DNA of 64,000 nt from Lentzea albidocapillata subsp. violacea (GTDB lineage Bacteria; Actinomycetota; Actinomycetes; Mycobacteriales; Pseudonocardiaceae): the NCBI RefSeq assembly GCF_900100275.1, contig NZ_FNET01000003.1:491486-555485 (forward strand). Reading direction: 5' to 3'. Shown here in pieces: positions 8,208 through 18,109 of this stretch (position 1 is its first letter; every line of letters starts with the position of its first letter). The notes under the pieces are model-generated. The model was not told the origin of the DNA. It searched no databases and saw nothing but the letters and a program-made list of their open reading frames with translations. The position numbers and the translations under genes are program-made.

Positions 8208-11200
8208 GTGATCGAACGTGCGAAAAGCGCGGTGCTCGGCCTGATCAGGGAGCTGAGCTCCGTCGCGTTGCAGACCTACGTCCTCAACCGGGACCGCATA
8301 GAAGAGGACGCGAATGCGGAGCGCCGCATCTACCAGGGCGGGTACGGGGACCGGCAGATCTACGAGCTGGTGCAGAACGGCGCCGACGAGATGCGCGCGC
8401 CTGAGCACGAGGGCGGCACGATCCGCGTGGTGCTCACGTCGGACAGCCTGTACGTGGCAAACGACGGCGAGCCCATCACGGTGGAGGGGGCTCGGACGAT
8501 CCTGCGCATGGGCGTGTCACGGAAGCGCGGCGGTCAGATCGGGCGGTTCGGCGTCGGCATCAAATCGGTGCTGTCGGCGACCCTGACGCCGCAGTTCTTC
8601 AGTTCCACGGGATCGTTCGGGTTCGATGCGGACTGGGCGGCCGAGCAGATCCTCGGGTCCGTCAACGCCGACCGGGAGTTGCGGGGAGAGCTCCCGGTCG
8701 AGTCGGTGGGCGACACGCCGGTTCTGCGGATGGCCCGCGAGCTGGACGAGGTCGCCGAACGAGCGCAGGACCCCGTACTGGACGAGCTGCTCGGGTCCGG
8801 TGCGGCCACCGTCGTGCGCCTTCGGCTTCTGTCCGGAGCGGCTGACCGACTCGGCGTGGACCTCGAGAAGTTCCCGAAGCTCTTCCAGTTGTTCTCCCAT
8901 CAGGTCAGGGTGCTGGCTCTGGAGGACAGGAGGACTCTGCCGGTCGCCCGCCGCGAGATCACCGTGGACTACGACGGGATCCTGCACACGATTCGCGAGG
9001 CCTGCGCCGGCCAGAAGGCCCACTCCGAGCGGCATCGAGTCTTCACCCGCCTGCACGAGGTGAGCGAGGCCTCGCGCGATGGAGCGGGCGAACTGCACCA
9101 GCGGTCGGAGATCGAGATCGCGTGGGCGGTGCCTGACTACACGGTGACCAAGTCCGACGACGGTCGACGATTGCTGTCGGTGCCTCACGAACGCGGGAGG
9201 TTCTGGGCGTTCTTCCCGACGACGTACCCGACGACCCTCAGCGGGGCGCTCAACGCGGCGTGGAAGACGAACGAGGACCGACAGAACCTCCTGGACGGCA
9301 GCCCTCTCAACGACGAGCTGCTGGACGAGGCCGCTGACTTGGTCGTGTCGTCATTGCCCGCCCTCGTGGAACCTGCAGACCCGGCTGCCTACTTGCAGTT
9401 GCTGCCCGGCCGCACCAAGGAGTCTCCGAACTGGGCCGACGAGTTCCTGGTCGACGCGATCTGGCGCCTTGCCGCGGTACGCCCCTCGTTGCCGGATCAG
9501 GACGGCGTGCTCAGGGCCCCCGCGGAACTCCGGGTGCACCCGGAGAAGGTGGACCGCGTCGCTCTGGAAATGTGGGCGGAGTACGCGGGCAGGGCGAAGA
9601 ACTGGCTGCACCGGTCCGCGGAGGCGAACACCCTGCGGCGAGGCAAGGTCAACCACATCCTTGCGGGGACCGACGTCGAGCCGGAAACCGCGGACGCCTG
9701 GCTGGAAGCACTCGTCGAAGACGGCAGCGCGGCTGGGTCCGCCGCTGCCATCCAGGTTGCCGCCTACCTCGACGAGATCGGCGCCGGCGATCGCGCCCTG
9801 CGGATGGTCGCCGCAGAGGCGCGGCAGGCGAAGATCGTGCTGACCGACAGCGGTGAGTTCGTCGCTCCGGCAGACGGCGGCCTGTTCCGCCGCACCGATG
9901 ACGACGGCCTCGCTGACGACCTCGTCTACGTCGCCCGGTCCATCTCCGACGACCCCGACATGGCCGACGCACTGGACCGCCTGGGCATCCGGCCGGCCGA
10001 CGCGCGGGGTCGGTTCCAGAGCGTCCTCGACCAGGGGTTCCGCGACTACGACGCCGACGCATGGACGAGGTTCTGGGAACTGCTCCGCAGCGCGGGTGGT
10101 GTCGAGCTGGTCGACGTCATCCGGGCGAAACTGGCCACGACGGGTGCCCGGCTCCGGGTACTGACGAAGTCCGGTGCCCTCAAGCCGGTGGAAGACTGCC
10201 TCCTGCCGGGGCCGGTGGTGCCGGCGGACGGGTCGCGCGACGCGGCCTACGTCGTGGACCTCGACTTCCACGGCGACGATCTCGCCGTGCTGCGCGAGCT
10301 GGGCATGACGGACGTGCCGGTGATGGGGCTTCACCCGAAGGAGCAGCACTGGTTCCACGAGTACCACGTGGAGCGGCACGCCGAGTACTGCGCCAGCCTG
10401 GACAGCACGGCCAGCCGGGTGCAGCTCACCACGGTCGGGTTGACGGGGCAACCGACAGTGCACCACTTGCACGTCTTTCTCGGCCTGTCCGCCGACGGCA
10501 AGGCCGCGTTTCTCGCCGAGATGCCGGACGAGGGGCTCGTCGAGCACTGGAGCCGGCAGATCGGTGTCAACGTGCGGACCCGCACGCGAGTCGAGTCGCC
10601 GGTGCGCTGGCTGCTGCGTCAGCACGGGTTCGTGAGCACGTCGATGGGCGTGGTGAGGCTCGTCGACGCGGTCGCACCGGAACTGGCCGCGTTGGCGTCG
10701 GTGCTTCCAGTGGCCGACCTCAGCACGGAGAAGGCCCGCCGACTCGGGCTGAGCGCGTCAGCGGAGAACGTCGAGCCCGCACGATGGGTGGAGCTGTTCC
10801 AGCGGGTGGGGGAGAGCGTCGAGGACGAGTTCGTCGGCAACTCCTACGCACTGTTGTCGGAGGTCGCATCGGACCTGTTGGAGCAGGCCGAAATGCTGCG
10901 GTGTCGGGTCGGTGGTTCCTGGGATCTCCGCCCGCACGGGGAGATCGCCGTCGCCGCGGGCCGCGCCGAGTACGACGAGCTCGTCCGGGAGAAACACCCG
11001 GCGATCCTGGTCGACGACGCCGAACGGACAAGCCAGGTCGAGGTTCTGGTGCGAGAACTGGGACTGCGTGCGGTCGGTGACGTCATCCTGAAGCAGCTTC
11101 GTGCGGTGCACAGCGGTCCGCCGGTGGGACTCGGAGACGAGTACACGTCGTTGAAGCTGAGGCTGGGCGTGAAGCGGGTGCAGGGGCTGAAGATCCAGCG

Positions 11201-12974
11201 CTGTTCCGAGCTCGAAGAAGTGATCCGGACGCCTCACGGCACTCGCACCGTCGAACTCCGCAGCGCTCGTCAGGACGACATGGTGTTGGTACCGGAGGAC
11301 GTGTCGTTCGAGGAAGCACTGGTCCTGGCTGACGAAGAACTCTGCCTGGGGCTTGGCGCTGCCGAGTGCAGGCGGGTCGTGCAGGCCCACCACGACCAGT
11401 TGAGGAACAGCGAGGTGCAGCAGAGGCTGAGCGAGATCCGCGGCACCGACGACCTCGACCGGAAGATCGTGCTCCTGATCGGCGCGGAAAACCTCCGGCA
11501 GGGGCTGCCCGAGGGCTTGGTGGCGCGGGAGATCGCTGCGACAGGCCAGGAACCGGATGACCTCCGTCTCGCACGCATGGCGTACAACGCTCACGCGACG
11601 AGTGTGCTGCGCGTGCACACCAAGGACATCAACGAGCGGTTCGGAACGGCGCCGGCCCAGTTCGACGGCAGTCACGCGGCACTTCGCTTCGTTACCGACC
11701 TCGGGCTCCCGGACATCTTCGCCGGCGTCCGCGTGCCGTCACCGCCGGCGCGGGTCGAGGTCTTCGGCCCCACCGCTTTCCCTCCGCTGCACGGCTATCA
11801 GGAGACGATCGCCGGGTCGTTGGAGGACCTGCTGACGACCTCGTCGCCGCAGCGCGCCATGCTCAGCCTGCCCACCGCCGCCGGCAAGACCAGGGTGGCA
11901 GCGGAAGCGACCATCCGACGCATCACGACGTCGGGTCCGTTCGACGGGCCCGTTCTGTGGATCGCGCAGACCGCGGAGTTGTGTGAGCAGGCCGTTCAGA
12001 CCTGGAGGTACGTCTGGGAACGGATCGGACCCGACGAACCGCTCGTCATCGACCGGCTGTGGTCGGGCAACTCGGCAACGCCGGTGACCGGTCGCTCGCA
12101 ACTCGTCGTCGCGACCGACGCGAAGCTGTCGTTGGTCCTCGGCACGGACGAGTACGCCTGGTTGCGTAACGCCGCGACGGTGTTCGTCGACGAGGCGCAC
12201 GTGGCGATCTCGCCGGAGTACACCGGGATCCTCGAACACCTCGGACTGACGCACCGTGCGACGGCCCGGCATCTCGTGGGCCTCACCGCGACACCGTTCC
12301 GCAGCAACACCGAGCTCACGCGCCGACTCGTCCAGCGGTTCGGCAACCAGCGGCTCGACGACGGTGTCTTCGCCGGAGAACCGATCCTGGAACTGCAGGA
12401 CCTCGGCGTGCTCGCGCGCGTGGAACACCGGGAGTTGGTGGGCGCGGAGATCGAGCTCGACAGTCAGGAACTGACCGGCGTCAAGGGGTTCCTGCCGCGC
12501 CGCGCCGAACAGCGCCTGGCGGAGAACGAGACGCGCAACAAGCTGATCATCGAGGAGATCGCCGCGCTTCCCGAGGACTGGCCGGTTCTCGTGTTCGCTA
12601 CCTCCGTGAGCCATGCGAAGTTCCTGGCGGCGATGTTGTGCGACCGTGGCGTCCGCTCGGCCGCGATCGATTCGGCTACGCCGCCGCCGGAACGCAGGCA
12701 GCGCGTGGAGTCCTTCCGCAGAGGCGAACTTCGAGTACTCACGAACTACGGCGTCCTGACGCAGGGGTTCGATGCACCGGCTACTAGGGCGGTCGTCATC
12801 GCCCGTCCCGTCTACAGCCCGAACGACTACCAGCAGATGATCGGCCGTGGGCTGCGTGGAAACCTCAACGGCGGCAAGGACACCTGCCTCATTCTGGACG
12901 TGCGGGACAACATCACCAACTACGACGGTGATCTCGCGTTCCGGAGCTTCGAGTACCTGTGGCAGAAGGGATAG
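8208..12974 (+). CDS. Giant GHKL (sacsin-like) ATPase - SF2 helicase fusion
   Basis: 1,588 residues. The N terminus has a GHKL ATP-binding fold of the type annotated as sacsin N-terminal ATP-binding-like: N box YELVQNGADEM (Glu53, Asn57, Asp60), VANDGEPI (83-90) and GRFGVGIKSVLSA (112-124). A ~1,000-residue middle has no recognised motif. The C-terminal ~400 residues are a superfamily 2 helicase: Walker A TAAGKT (about 1223-1228), Walker B DEAH (about 1328), TATPF, FATS motif IV, a QGFDAP motif V and QMIGRGLRG motif VI (about 1542). GTG 8208 was chosen because GGGGGAG lies about six bases upstream. It is the first of four same-strand genes with overlapping or near-touching ends. Inferred role: DNA sensing or translocation in anti-phage defence. 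Confidence 0.85.
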   Translation: MIERAKSAVLGLIRELSSVALQTYVLNRDRIEEDANAERRIYQGGYGDRQIYELVQNGADEMRAPEHEGGTIRVVLTSDSLYVANDGEPITVEGARTILRMGVSRKRGGQIGRFGVGIKSVLSATLTPQFFSSTGSFGFDADWAAEQILGSVNADRELRGELPVESVGDTPVLRMARELDEVAERAQDPVLDELLGSGAATVVRLRLLSGAADRLGVDLEKFPKLFQLFSHQVRVLALEDRRTLPVARREITVDYDGILHTIREACAGQKAHSERHRVFTRLHEVSEASRDGAGELHQRSEIEIAWAVPDYTVTKSDDGRRLLSVPHERGRFWAFFPTTYPTTLSGALNAAWKTNEDRQNLLDGSPLNDELLDEAADLVVSSLPALVEPADPAAYLQLLPGRTKESPNWADEFLVDAIWRLAAVRPSLPDQDGVLRAPAELRVHPEKVDRVALEMWAEYAGRAKNWLHRSAEANTLRRGKVNHILAGTDVEPETADAWLEALVEDGSAAGSAAAIQVAAYLDEIGAGDRALRMVAAEARQAKIVLTDSGEFVAPADGGLFRRTDDDGLADDLVYVARSISDDPDMADALDRLGIRPADARGRFQSVLDQGFRDYDADAWTRFWELLRSAGGVELVDVIRAKLATTGARLRVLTKSGALKPVEDCLLPGPVVPADGSRDAAYVVDLDFHGDDLAVLRELGMTDVPVMGLHPKEQHWFHEYHVERHAEYCASLDSTASRVQLTTVGLTGQPTVHHLHVFLGLSADGKAAFLAEMPDEGLVEHWSRQIGVNVRTRTRVESPVRWLLRQHGFVSTSMGVVRLVDAVAPELAALASVLPVADLSTEKARRLGLSASAENVEPARWVELFQRVGESVEDEFVGNSYALLSEVASDLLEQAEMLRCRVGGSWDLRPHGEIAVAAGRAEYDELVREKHPAILVDDAERTSQVEVLVRELGLRAVGDVILKQLRAVHSGPPVGLGDEYTSLKLRLGVKRVQGLKIQRCSELEEVIRTPHGTRTVELRSARQDDMVLVPEDVSFEEALVLADEELCLGLGAAECRRVVQAHHDQLRNSEVQQRLSEIRGTDDLDRKIVLLIGAENLRQGLPEGLVAREIAATGQEPDDLRLARMAYNAHATSVLRVHTKDINERFGTAPAQFDGSHAALRFVTDLGLPDIFAGVRVPSPPARVEVFGPTAFPPLHGYQETIAGSLEDLLTTSSPQRAMLSLPTAAGKTRVAAEATIRRITTSGPFDGPVLWIAQTAELCEQAVQTWRYVWERIGPDEPLVIDRLWSGNSATPVTGRSQLVVATDAKLSLVLGTDEYAWLRNAATVFVDEAHVAISPEYTGILEHLGLTHRATARHLVGLTATPFRSNTELTRRLVQRFGNQRLDDGVFAGEPILELQDLGVLARVEHRELVGAEIELDSQELTGVKGFLPRRAEQRLAENETRNKLIIEEIAALPEDWPVLVFATSVSHAKFLAAMLCDRGVRSAAIDSATPPPERRQRVESFRRGELRVLTNYGVLTQGFDAPATRAVVIARPVYSPNDYQQMIGRGLRGNLNGGKDTCLILDVRDNITNYDGDLAFRSFEYLWQKG

Positions 12975-12976
12975 CG

Positions 12977-14893
12977 GTGATCACCACCGAGGACGTGGGT
13001 TTCGAGCTCACGTCTCACCAGCTGACGGTCGTGACCAGTGCCTGGGATACCAAGCAGCTGGTCACGGCCCCGGCGGGCGGGGGCAAGACCACGACGTTGT
13101 GCCTGCGCATCGGTCACCTGATCGCGCAGGAGGGCCTCAGGCCCGCGGAGATCGTTGTGCTGACGTTTTCCCGCGCCGCCGTGCGAAGGCTGCGGATGTT
13201 GTTGTCGAGGACGGTTCCGGCCGGGCGTCGCGTGCGGGTGCAGACCTTCGACAGCTGGGCCACCTCCCTGCTGATCGACCTGGGCTACGAACAGGACGAG
13301 TTGGCGGGCCTGGGTTTCGACGTGCGGATCGAGCGCGCCGCCACCGTGGTCGAGGACGTGCAGTTCGAGGATCTGGGACGGGTGGTGCCGCGGCACGTCG
13401 TCATCGACGAGGTGCAGGATCTGATCGGTATCCGGCGGGACATGGTCGAGTCACTGCTCGACAGGGTGACGGAAGCGGGCTTCACCGTTGTCGGAGACCC
13501 CGCGCAGTCGATCTACGGCTTCCAGGTGCCCGAGTCGAAGCAGCGGGCGGAGGAGGTCGGCAGGTTCTTCGAGTGGGTGCGCGCCACGTACGGTGACGAT
13601 CTCACCGAGCGCAAGCTTTCCGGCAACTTCCGCGCGGTCACGGATGAAGCCCGCGTAGCGCTGAAGTACGGACCCCGTCTGCGTGAGCTGACGGAGAACC
13701 CAGCGGTCGATCCAGCGCCGCTGCTCCGTGAGCTGCGCACGGCTCTGCTCAACGAGGTGCTCCCGGTAGACGGCTTGGACACCGAGTTCGTCCAGCAGTC
13801 TCTGCGGTCGTTCGACGGCACCGTCGCGGTTCTCGCAAGGGACAACGCGGAAGTGTTGTCGCTCTCCGAACAGCTCGGTCGTCACGGAATCGCGCACGGC
13901 GTCCAGCAGGCATCGAGGGCCGTGGGGGCCGCGCCAACGTGGATCGTGGACCTGTTGCACTCGACCGGCGCGGGTGTGCTCGACAGAGCGGGCTTCGACG
14001 CGGTGCGTCCTGACGTCGCGGCGCCGGGAAGTCTCGACGAGACAGAGGTGTGGGAGTTGTTGCGTGGGGTCGCGGGAGCCCCACGCAACCGGCTCGACCT
14101 CGGCGCACTCCGGCGCGTCGTGTCCGATGGCAGGCTGCCGGACGAGCTCACCGCACGCGGCCGTCCCAAGATCGTGGTGTCCACTGTGCACCGTGCCAAG
14201 GGTCTTGAGTTCGATCGCGTGCTGATCTCCGGCCTGACGGAGAGCTCCGTGCGGGTGCGCGAACCTGATCCGGCCGATGAGGCGCGGCTGCTGTACGTCG
14301 CGATGACGCGGGCGCGTGAGGACATGTACCGGCTTCCGGCCCCTGACACAAGGCACCTGCGCAAGGGGCGAACCCTCTTCAGGCCGGTCGGGCGCTGGTT
14401 CGTCGGCGGCTTCCAGCACTTCGTCCGCGTCGGCATCGAGGGCCTCGACCAGGACGTGTGTCATCAGGCGCCTGTCGGGGCCACGTCGCCCGACGTCGAT
14501 GCGGTCGGGGTGCAGAGGTACCTGCTCGATGTCGTCAGCCCTGGAGACGAGGTCATCCTGCAGCGGTTGCACGACCTGCCGATCGGAAACGAGGAGACGC
14601 CGCCGTACGGCATTTTCCACAACGGAACGCTCATCGGTGAGGCCTCGCAGGTATTCCGTCACGACCTGTGGCGCCTTCTCAAGCTGTCGTCCACCTACCA
14701 GGTCAGCAGGTGGCCGTGCCTCGTCACCGGCCTCCACGTCGACTGCGTGGAAGCCGTCGTCGGCTCGCCCGCGATCACCGAACGGAACGGTCTCGGTGAT
14801 CACGGTGTCTGGGTCGCTCCCCGAATCTTCGGCCTCGGCCGCTTCGACTGGACCCATGCCGAGCAGGTCCCGGAAGGACATGATCACTTGTGA
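12977..14893 (+). CDS. UvrD/Rep-like superfamily 1 helicase
   Basis: 638 residues. Motif I is APAGGGKTTT (31-40), motif Ia LTFSRAAVRRL, motif II IDEVQD (about 143-148), motif III GDPAQSIYGF (about 172), motif V VSTVHRAKGLEFD (about 400) and motif VI YVAMTRARE (about 439). This is the full SF1A set, though shorter than UvrD (~720). The last ~170 residues after motif VI are a domain I do not recognise. GTG 12977 follows AGAAGGG with a 6-nt spacer; a longer in-frame start at 12959 would overlap the gene upstream by 16 bp. Its TGA overlaps the next GTG, so it is coupled to the DrmA-like helicase. Probably a DNA-processing motor of the defence module rather than a housekeeping repair protein. Confidence 0.85.
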   Translation: MITTEDVGFELTSHQLTVVTSAWDTKQLVTAPAGGGKTTTLCLRIGHLIAQEGLRPAEIVVLTFSRAAVRRLRMLLSRTVPAGRRVRVQTFDSWATSLLIDLGYEQDELAGLGFDVRIERAATVVEDVQFEDLGRVVPRHVVIDEVQDLIGIRRDMVESLLDRVTEAGFTVVGDPAQSIYGFQVPESKQRAEEVGRFFEWVRATYGDDLTERKLSGNFRAVTDEARVALKYGPRLRELTENPAVDPAPLLRELRTALLNEVLPVDGLDTEFVQQSLRSFDGTVAVLARDNAEVLSLSEQLGRHGIAHGVQQASRAVGAAPTWIVDLLHSTGAGVLDRAGFDAVRPDVAAPGSLDETEVWELLRGVAGAPRNRLDLGALRRVVSDGRLPDELTARGRPKIVVSTVHRAKGLEFDRVLISGLTESSVRVREPDPADEARLLYVAMTRAREDMYRLPAPDTRHLRKGRTLFRPVGRWFVGGFQHFVRVGIEGLDQDVCHQAPVGATSPDVDAVGVQRYLLDVVSPGDEVILQRLHDLPIGNEETPPYGIFHNGTLIGEASQVFRHDLWRLLKLSSTYQVSRWPCLVTGLHVDCVEAVVGSPAITERNGLGDHGVWVAPRIFGLGRFDWTHAEQVPEGHDHL

Positions 14894-17800
14894 CCCGATC
14901 CCGTCACACCGCTCACTACGAGCTGAGGACAGATCTTCGGACCGCCTTGCGGGATGATCTTCTCGGGCCGCTGGGCGGTCCGGAAGAAGTCCTCGCGACC
15001 GACGCACCTGTGACCGCCTATCCGGTCGGGGTGCTCTTCCCCCAGACCGAGGTCGGGGAGCCGCTGGTCGAGCAGGGGGTCGATGCAGCTCCTGACGTCG
15101 TTCGAGGAGACGACCCGGAACAGGGCGGATCCGAGCTCGGCGTGGCGTTGGCGAACCGACGCAAGCCGTCCTCCATGGGCCTCACCTTCGGGGTCGATCC
15201 CGCTGTCGCGGACACCGTCGACGTGCGGGTGCGAGTGGGCACTTACCTTCCTGAGGACGAGAAGGGCGCTCCTGTCGAGCCGAACCGCACGGAGGCCCGC
15301 AGTACGGAACAGCAGCGGGAACGTTGGCGTCGTGTCCCATCCGAGCTGATGTCCGTGCCGCTGAACGTCGCGCGACCAGGCACGCAGAAGCATGAGCTTC
15401 AGACCGGGCTCGAACTGCGGACGTTGGTGCGCAAGAAAGATCAGGACGGCACCGTCACGGTCACGGTCACGTTGGTCAACACCCACCGCACCGGCACCTT
15501 CGACCTCCAGGACGCTTACTGTTTTTTCCAGCCCGAACTGTCGGTGGCAGGGCCTGCGGGCACCCGTCCGTTCGTGGCCAGGAAGGCCGCGCTCGGCGCG
15601 GTCGACGCGGAGCACGCGCTGAGCAGGTTGCTTTACCGGCACGCTCCCTACTTCGCCACCGGTCACGGATGTTCCGCCGCGTGGGACTGGACCGCGCCGT
15701 CGATCAGGGTGGAGGTGGACGTGCGCCCGGCGGTGCCGGAAGTCAGGACGGAGTTCGTGCCGAGCCACGAGGTGCTGCTCACCGACTCGAATCCCGAGAT
15801 CGACGACGCGGCGCTCGGCATGTACGGCCTGGGCACCGGCACGCCGGCGGACGTCGTCGCGGCGTTGACCGCGCTGCTCGACGGTTACGAGCACTGGATC
15901 GCCGATCGCAAGCGGGACGCAGAGGTGTTGGAGGGAACCGAGCACAACGCCGTGGCCGCGGATCAGGTCCGGCTGTGCCGTGACGCCCTGGCGCGGATGC
16001 GTCGTGGCGTCGCGCTTCTCGCTGATCAGGACAACCTGTTGCCGTTCAAGGCGTTCCAGTATGCCAACCTGGCCATGTCCCGGCAGCGGGCGCGGGCTGA
16101 GTGGATCGAGAACGGACGAGTCGGGGTGCCGGATCCGGAGGCGGGACGTTGGCGACCGTTCCAGATCGCGTTCATGCTGCTCTGCCTGGAGGGCATCGTC
16201 GACCCGGAGCACGATGACCGGAAGATCGCCGACCTGCTGTGGTTCCCGACCGGTGGTGGCAAGACCGAGGCCTACCTCGGACTGGTGGCGTTCACGGTGT
16301 TCCACCGCAGGCTTCGGGACGGTGAGGACGGCGTCGGAGTGACGGTCCTAATGCGGTACACCCTGCGTCTGCTGACGTTGCAGCAGTTCGAGCGCGGTGC
16401 CGCGCTGATCTGCGCGATGGACGTGGTGCGCGGCGAGCACCAGGACGACCTCGGCAGGACTCGTGTGTCGATCGGGATGTGGGTGGGCATGTCGGCCACG
16501 CCCAACAAACTCGACAGGGCGCTGCGCAGGCTGGAGGAGGTACAGGCGAACCCGGACAAGCCGTTGCAGAAGGAGAACCCCGTTCAGCTGCACGCCTGTC
16601 CGTGGTGCGGTGAGAAGTTGGACGCGAACGACTACGAGGTGCGTGTCGACCTGCGGCGGATGCTCATCCGCTGCCCCGGCCAAGGATGCCACTTCGGTGG
16701 CCAGGACGGGCTGCCGGTGCATCTGGTCGACGAGGCCGTGTACGACGCACATCCGACTCTGATCATCAGCACGGTCGACAAGTTCGCCGCGATGCCGTGG
16801 CGACCCGAGACCGGACAACTGTTCAACCGGGACCTCGGTGCCGATGTCCGGCGTCCCGAGCTGATCGTCCAGGACGAGTTGCACCTGATCTCCGGTCCCT
16901 TGGGGACGCTCACCGGACTGTACGAAACGGCCGTGGACCATCTCGCCGACCGTCCCAAGGTCGTCGCGTCGACCGCGACGATCCGCCGCGCCTCGGACCA
17001 GATCGGCGCCCTGTTCAACCGGAAGCTGACCCAGTTCCCTCCCGCCGGCCTGGACGCGCGGGACTCCTGGTTCTCCGTCGAGACGCCGCGCGAGACCAAG
17101 GCATCCAGGCGGTACGTCGGGTTGTTGACGCCGGCCACCAGTCAGGCGACGTTGCTGGTCAGGACGTATGCGGTGTTGATCCACGCCGTGTCGCGCGCAC
17201 AGGCGGACCCCGAGGTGCGGGATCCGTACTGGACGTTGGTGGGATACTTCAACAGCCTGCGGCTCCTGTCGGCCGCGGAGCTCCAGGTCCTCGACGACGT
17301 GCAGGACCGCCTTGAGCTGTTGGCGAAGCGCGACGGTATCGGGGCTCGGTCGACTTCGGCGCTCATCGAGCTGAGCAGCCGGGCGGACTCCAGCGCGATC
17401 CCGACCCGGCTGAAGCAGCTCAAGGTCGGTCTGCCGGATCCGAAGACCCTCGACGTGCTGCTGGCGACGAACATGATCTCGGTGGGGGTCGACATCGACC
17501 GGCTCGGTCTGATGACCGTCATGGGCCAGCCGCAGACCACCGCCGAGTACATCCAGGCCACGAGTCGGGTGGGACGTCGCCACCCCGGGCTGGTCGCGGT
17601 GATGCTGAACTCGGCGCGGTCGAGGGACCGCTCGCACTACGAGAACTTCGCGGGTTTCCACTCGGCGCTGTACCGCGAGGTCGAGTCCACCAGCGTCACG
17701 CCGTTCTCCGCGCGAGCCAGAGACAGGGGACTTCATGCGGTGATCGTGGCGTTGACCCGGCTCACCATTCCCCGGGCCGCTTCCAATGGCGCGGCGGCGG

Positions 17801-18099
17801 ACATCGAGGACTTCCTGCCGGAGATCACGTCGACCGTGCGCGACGTGATCCTCGACCGCGTGAGTTCCGTTGAGTCGGACGAACTCGACGTCGTCGCCGA
17901 CCACTTCGACCACTTCGTCGAAACGTGGCGTATGGAGGCTGACGAAAACCCTGGTCTGGTGTACGAGGCCAAGCACAGCAACCAGGTCGCGTTGTTGAAG
18001 GGCTTCGACAGCACTGATGACGACACCGCCGGCTACGACACCCTGTGGAGCCTGCGGGACGTCGATGCCGAATCCTCGCTTTTCCTTGAGAACCGGTAG
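14890..18099 (+). CDS. DISARM DrmA-like helicase
   Basis: 1,069 residues, close to the size of DrmA. The N terminus has the YPVGVLFP and SSMGLTFGV-type sequence I associate with this family. Helicase motifs are FPTGGGKTEAYLG (about 450-463), DELHLISG (about 661-668), STATIRRA, ATNMISVGVDIDR (motif V) and QATSRVGRR (about 888, motif VI). A probable zinc-binding insert with CPWCG and RCPGQGC sits at about 570-600. The start overlaps the UvrD-like gene as GTGA; the DrmB-like gene begins 10 bp after the stop. In DISARM, DrmA and DrmB form a DNA-binding complex that senses incoming unmodified DNA. The family assignment is firm on motifs and neighbour; the system around it is not standard DISARM. 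Confidence 0.85.
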   Translation: MTRSRHTAHYELRTDLRTALRDDLLGPLGGPEEVLATDAPVTAYPVGVLFPQTEVGEPLVEQGVDAAPDVVRGDDPEQGGSELGVALANRRKPSSMGLTFGVDPAVADTVDVRVRVGTYLPEDEKGAPVEPNRTEARSTEQQRERWRRVPSELMSVPLNVARPGTQKHELQTGLELRTLVRKKDQDGTVTVTVTLVNTHRTGTFDLQDAYCFFQPELSVAGPAGTRPFVARKAALGAVDAEHALSRLLYRHAPYFATGHGCSAAWDWTAPSIRVEVDVRPAVPEVRTEFVPSHEVLLTDSNPEIDDAALGMYGLGTGTPADVVAALTALLDGYEHWIADRKRDAEVLEGTEHNAVAADQVRLCRDALARMRRGVALLADQDNLLPFKAFQYANLAMSRQRARAEWIENGRVGVPDPEAGRWRPFQIAFMLLCLEGIVDPEHDDRKIADLLWFPTGGGKTEAYLGLVAFTVFHRRLRDGEDGVGVTVLMRYTLRLLTLQQFERGAALICAMDVVRGEHQDDLGRTRVSIGMWVGMSATPNKLDRALRRLEEVQANPDKPLQKENPVQLHACPWCGEKLDANDYEVRVDLRRMLIRCPGQGCHFGGQDGLPVHLVDEAVYDAHPTLIISTVDKFAAMPWRPETGQLFNRDLGADVRRPELIVQDELHLISGPLGTLTGLYETAVDHLADRPKVVASTATIRRASDQIGALFNRKLTQFPPAGLDARDSWFSVETPRETKASRRYVGLLTPATSQATLLVRTYAVLIHAVSRAQADPEVRDPYWTLVGYFNSLRLLSAAELQVLDDVQDRLELLAKRDGIGARSTSALIELSSRADSSAIPTRLKQLKVGLPDPKTLDVLLATNMISVGVDIDRLGLMTVMGQPQTTAEYIQATSRVGRRHPGLVAVMLNSARSRDRSHYENFAGFHSALYREVESTSVTPFSARARDRGLHAVIVALTRLTIPRAASNGAAADIEDFLPEITSTVRDVILDRVSSVESDELDVVADHFDHFVETWRMEADENPGLVYEAKHSNQVALLKGFDSTDDDTAGYDTLWSLRDVDAESSLFLENR

Positions 18100-18109
18100 G
18101 GCTGCGAAC

